Position numbers and translations under genes: made by a program | The notes under the pieces: model-generated | Databases searched by the model: none | Told to the model about the DNA's origin: nothing | The model's input: only the letters and a program-made list of their open reading frames with translations | Source: JAVBMJ01 sp031551275 | GTDB lineage: Bacteria; Bacteroidota; Bacteroidia; Bacteroidales; Rikenellaceae | Assembly: GCA_031551275.1 (NCBI GenBank) | Contig: JAVBNX010000006.1 | Span: forward strand, 62,001 to 126,000 | Length of the DNA: 64,000 bases | Direction of reading: 5' to 3' | Part shown: positions 60,972-64,000 of the stretch, piece after piece | How the letters are laid out: each line of letters starts with the position of its first letter | How positions within the stretch are numbered: the first letter of the stretch is position 1

Positions 60972-62525
60972 TTAATCCCATCCGTCGTTTTGCCTCAGGT
61001 TCGGATTCTCGTAGCGGGCCGACTGCGGGATGCAGTAGAGGATGTGTTTCTCCTCGGCCATCACTTTGCCGCGCGCCTGGGCGTTGGTAATCAACGAGCC
61101 GTTGCGGATCAGATCGGGGCGGCGTTTGCCCTCCCAATAGAACTCCCAAAGGTTCTCGTTTAGTATCTGGGCGCGCATGGCCTCCTTGGTGGTAATGTTC
61201 TGGATCAGGTTGTAATTCGCGCTGCCGTCGTAGTTGGCGAAGGCCCTGCGGCGGACCTGGTGGACCAGGTCCTTGCACGCCTGCGAGGGGGTGGCGCCGA
61301 GTTCGTTCAGGGCTTCTGCGCGGCTCAGCAACACCTCGGCGTAGCGGATGTGGACGTAGTCGCTGCCGTCCCAGTTGCCCGTCGTGTTGGGGTTTTCCGG
61401 GTATTTCATCGGGAAGGCGCCCGGCTTGCCGGAGATCGCATCGGTGCGGCGGTTGACCATCTTGATCCCGTTCCAGTACTCGGCTTTCAACCCGTCGCGG
61501 CGTTTGTCGCCCGTGGCGAAGCTGTCGTAGACGGCCCACGGGGTCAAAAATCCGCCCCAGCAGGTCAAAGCCACTCCGTCCTGCGACTTGTAATCCGCAG
61601 GCAGGGCCTCGGCCAGGAAGATGTTGCCCCAGCCGCCGATCGGGGAGCAGGGAATGGCGAAGATGATCTCCTTGTTGCCCTTGTTCTCGGGTTTCCAGAT
61701 CGACATGTAGTCGTTCATCAAAGCGTAAGGAGTGCCCGCACCGGTCATTACCTGGGTCAGCGAGTCGACCTTGGTCCACCACTTGTTGGCATTGGATGTA
61801 CCTGTCCTCCAGTGTGCTTCCTGTCCCGCCTCGTGCATAAAGAGCCGGAGCAGGTAGGCCTGGGCGATGCCGACGGTCATCTGGCCCCACTCGGCGGAGC
61901 TGAGTTCGTCCTGCTGCTTGAGGTTCTCCTGGACGGCGTGCAGTTCACTCTCCACGAAACGCACGTACGCATCCGCCGTAGGGCGCGAAGGCTGGTAGGT
62001 CTGCATGGGGTTGAGGGCCACTTCGGGGTCGGTTATGATGGGCAGCGGACCGAACAAATCGTAGAGGTCGTAGGCCCACATGGCGCGCAGGGTCCTGATC
62101 TGGGCGTTGCAGCTTCTTTTGACGGGCGCGGAGACCGCCACGGGCTTCATGCGCTCCAGAAGGGCGGTCGCACGGGTAATGGCCGGCGTAAAGTAGTTGT
62201 AGAAGGTGTACATCTCGCCCATCGAGGTGGAGGGATCCCACTGGAAGTCCGTCTGGTCTTCCCACAGGAAGTTGCAGTCGGCCTCGTCGGTGCAGCCCAC
62301 CTGCATGGTCATCAAAGAGCCCCAACCGCAGTTGTAGGCGGCCCAGCCGCCACTCCGGAATTCGTAGTAGAGGCCCGTAACGGCGGCTTTCAAATCGCTC
62401 TCGGTGTTCAGGGCGTTGTCGGGACCGAGTTGGCTGTAATTCTCGATCTCCAGGTCGCAGCTCACGGCCGTCAATGCACAAAGGATCAGGACTGCGCCGG
62501 TAATTTTATGGAATGTGTTTTTCAT
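60972..62525 (-). CDS. susD: SusD/RagB-family glycan-binding lipoprotein
   Basis: Surface lipoprotein that binds glycans and caps the SusC channel. It has 517 residues with a lipobox AVSC (cysteine 23). The N-terminal SusD region has NALNTESDLKAAVTGLYYEF and the helical TPR-like core; the C-terminal region has YAEVLLSRAEALNELG, LVHQVRRRAF, WEFYWEGKRRPDLIR and a final NPNLRQNDGW. It starts 21 bases after SusC stops. Confidence 0.95.
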   Translation of the reverse strand: MKNTFHKITGAVLILCALTAVSCDLEIENYSQLGPDNALNTESDLKAAVTGLYYEFRSGGWAAYNCGWGSLMTMQVGCTDEADCNFLWEDQTDFQWDPSTSMGEMYTFYNYFTPAITRATALLERMKPVAVSAPVKRSCNAQIRTLRAMWAYDLYDLFGPLPIITDPEVALNPMQTYQPSRPTADAYVRFVESELHAVQENLKQQDELSSAEWGQMTVGIAQAYLLRLFMHEAGQEAHWRTGTSNANKWWTKVDSLTQVMTGAGTPYALMNDYMSIWKPENKGNKEIIFAIPCSPIGGWGNIFLAEALPADYKSQDGVALTCWGGFLTPWAVYDSFATGDKRRDGLKAEYWNGIKMVNRRTDAISGKPGAFPMKYPENPNTTGNWDGSDYVHIRYAEVLLSRAEALNELGATPSQACKDLVHQVRRRAFANYDGSANYNLIQNITTKEAMRAQILNENLWEFYWEGKRRPDLIRNGSLITNAQARGKVMAEEKHILYCIPQSARYENPNLRQNDGWD

Positions 62526-62546
62526 GGTTCTTAGTCTTTTCCGGTT

Positions 62547-64000
62547 TTAGAATACCAGGTTTATACCCATCATAAAGGTCCTTTGGTTGGGGTAGCCCGC
62601 TTTAAAATCGGTCTCGGGGTCGTTGCCGGTGTAGGGGGTAATCACGAACGGATTGCCCACCTCGGCGTAGATCCTCGCTTTGGAGAGGTACTTGCCCACC
62701 CATTTGTGGGGGACGGTGTAGCCCAGGGTAATGTTCCGGCAGCGGATGAACCACCCCTTTTCCCAAAGGAAGGTGCCCGGCTGGGGATAGGAGGTAACAA
62801 AGCCCGAGGGGAGGTCCGAGTCGGTGTTCTTGCTCGACCAACTGTCCAACACCTCGTGGATGAAGTTCTTGCCCTGGAGCACGCGGCGCAGTTCGTAGAC
62901 CGAATAGGCGTCGCGGGTGGCGTTGTAGACCAAACGGTCGAACATTCCGTAGAAGAAGATGTTCAGATCGAAGCCCTTGTACTGGAAGGAGTTGCCAAAG
63001 CCCAGGGAGAAGCCCGGATCGGTGGTCCCGATCATCACGATATCGGCCTGGTCGAGCGTGCCGTCGGGTGCACCGGTGTATTGGTATTTGCCGTTGGCGT
63101 CAACGATCGGATTGCCGAAATCGTCCCTCAAGTAGCCGTTCACGTCCTTGACCTTGAACTGGCCGGGGAGCAAATCGGGCATATAGGAGGGAGCCTCTTC
63201 CCCTACCCTGAGGATGCCGTCGGCCACGTAGCCATAATAGGCGTTGATCGGGTCGTCGTTCTTTTGCCAGGGCGAGAGGAAGGATTGCGGGTCGCGCTCT
63301 TTCCAGCGGTCGACGTAGCGGGTGTAGTTGAAGTCGGTGGTCCAGCGGAATTTACCCTGGAAGTTGACGCTGTGCAGGCTCAACTCAGTACCCCGGCTCT
63401 TTCGTTTGCCCACGTTGGCCTGTACGCCCGTTACCTCCATAAAGGACTGGAGGTTGCGCCATCCGAGAAGGTCCTTGATCTCCTTGTCGAAGTAGTCGAA
63501 GCTACCCGTGATCCGGTGGTTCAAAAAGCCGAAATCGAGGCCGATGTTGTACTCGGTGGTGGTCTCCCATTTCAGGTCGGGGTTGCCGAGTTGGGATTTG
63601 TAGGTCCCGGTGGACATGTTCTTGCCGAACACATACTGCCGCCAGTCGGCCGAATAGTACTCGTACGCGCTCAGGCCGATCATCGCGTTACCGGTCTGGC
63701 CGCCCCCTACCCGGAGTTTAAGGTCGGAGAGCCAGTTGACGTCCTTGAGGAAATCCTCCTGCTTGATACGCCAGGCCAGCGCCGCCGAGGGGAAGTAGCC
63801 GTAACGGTTGTTCTCCCCGAAACGGTCTGAACCGTCAGCGCGGAAGTTGACCGTGAGCAGGTATTTCTCCTTGAGGTTGTAGTTGATCCGCCCGAAGAAG
63901 GATTGGTATTTGGTTACCGTTTTGCCCGACGATACGGTGGGGCGGTCCACCGCTCCGGCACCGAGGTTGTTGTAGAGGAAGGCGTCGGTAAAGAACTGCG
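62547..64000 (-). CDS. susC: SusC/RagA-family TonB-linked outer-membrane channel, 5' end cut by window edge
   Basis: Outer-membrane transporter of the glycan locus. The frame is open from 64000 to the stop at 62547, about 484 codons, which is the C-terminal half of a protein of about 1000 residues. Typical SusC barrel stretches are YQSFFGRINYNLKEKYLLT, SDRFGENNRYGYFPSAALAWRI, GSFDYFDKEIKDLL, DVNGYLRDDFGNPIVDANG and the end PNQRTFMMGINLVF. The signal peptide, regulatory domain and plug lie beyond the window. No start codon should be assigned inside the window. Confidence 0.95.
   Translation of the reverse strand, partial: QFFTDAFLYNNLGAGAVDRPTVSSGKTVTKYQSFFGRINYNLKEKYLLTVNFRADGSDRFGENNRYGYFPSAALAWRIKQEDFLKDVNWLSDLKLRVGGGQTGNAMIGLSAYEYYSADWRQYVFGKNMSTGTYKSQLGNPDLKWETTTEYNIGLDFGFLNHRITGSFDYFDKEIKDLLGWRNLQSFMEVTGVQANVGKRKSRGTELSLHSVNFQGKFRWTTDFNYTRYVDRWKERDPQSFLSPWQKNDDPINAYYGYVADGILRVGEEAPSYMPDLLPGQFKVKDVNGYLRDDFGNPIVDANGKYQYTGAPDGTLDQADIVMIGTTDPGFSLGFGNSFQYKGFDLNIFFYGMFDRLVYNATRDAYSVYELRRVLQGKNFIHEVLDSWSSKNTDSDLPSGFVTSYPQPGTFLWEKGWFIRCRNITLGYTVPHKWVGKYLSKARIYAEVGNPFVITPYTGNDPETDFKAGYPNQRTFMMGINLVF

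Overview
The window reads as a chromosomal segment of a GC-rich member of the Bacteroidota, order Bacteroidales; a Rikenellaceae/Alistipes-like organism fits best, but the sequence alone cannot fix the genus. The signs are repeated promoters of the form TTG - 19 to 22 bases - TAnnTTTG, a SusC/SusD locus, a fused LpxC-FabZ gene, a PUR/DUF3276 gene, an HU-CCDC81-type protein, and the sigma-54 activator/LptE/TPR/SecG cluster usual in this phylum. A non-suicide Thi4, rubrerythrin and FucO suggest a fermentative anaerobe.

Bases 1-45600 are mostly housekeeping genes in short operons on both strands. First comes a minus-strand block, dnaA - bcp - recA - rel (rel is cut by the window edge). Then pgm, a YiiX-type hydrolase and obgE on plus, and a TonB-dependent receptor with a DUF5689 lipoprotein on minus. 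Between that receptor and secG lies a very long imperfect hairpin with its own promoter and terminator, a candidate 6S-like RNA. The sigma-54 activator - lptE - TPR - secG cluster, an HU-like membrane protein, arginine decarboxylase, fucO, an AT-richer lipoprotein of unknown function, rubrerythrin, a TraB/GumN protein and DUF2721 - ettA - hisS - ctp follow. Next are fabI, a broken BACON/FISUMP lipoprotein gene, tRNA-Ser(GCT) followed by nested inverted repeats, alkA - ada, a secreted EEP-family phosphatase/nuclease, DUF3276, ruvX - def and glyS. After these come a TPP-riboswitch thi4 - thiE unit with glyA, then fabG - pbpC - fluC, lpxC/fabZ - lpxA, and a TonB-like protein with a GNAT acetyltransferase.

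Bases 45666-64000 are all on minus and form one polysaccharide utilisation locus in at least three tight gene clusters. The order of transcription is SusC (cut by the window edge), SusD, a SusE/FISUMP surface lipoprotein, a GH27 enzyme, two tandem GH123-type lipoproteins; then a NahK-like kinase, an MFS sugar transporter and a NagB-PIG-L fusion; then a CBM9-like protein, two tandem DUF4832-type lipoproteins and a GH20 hexosaminidase. The combination points to release, uptake and catabolism of beta- (and possibly alpha-) linked N-acetylhexosamines next to alpha-galactosyl residues, for example globo-series glycolipid or mucin/blood-group glycans. That substrate is inference.

The points most worth a second look are this locus, including the altered active site of its NagB domain; the 6S-like RNA; a dispersed 67-bp repeat with one copy near the TPP riboswitch and one inside the glycan locus; nested inverted repeats behind tRNA-Ser; and a doubly damaged FISUMP gene beside an intact relative.
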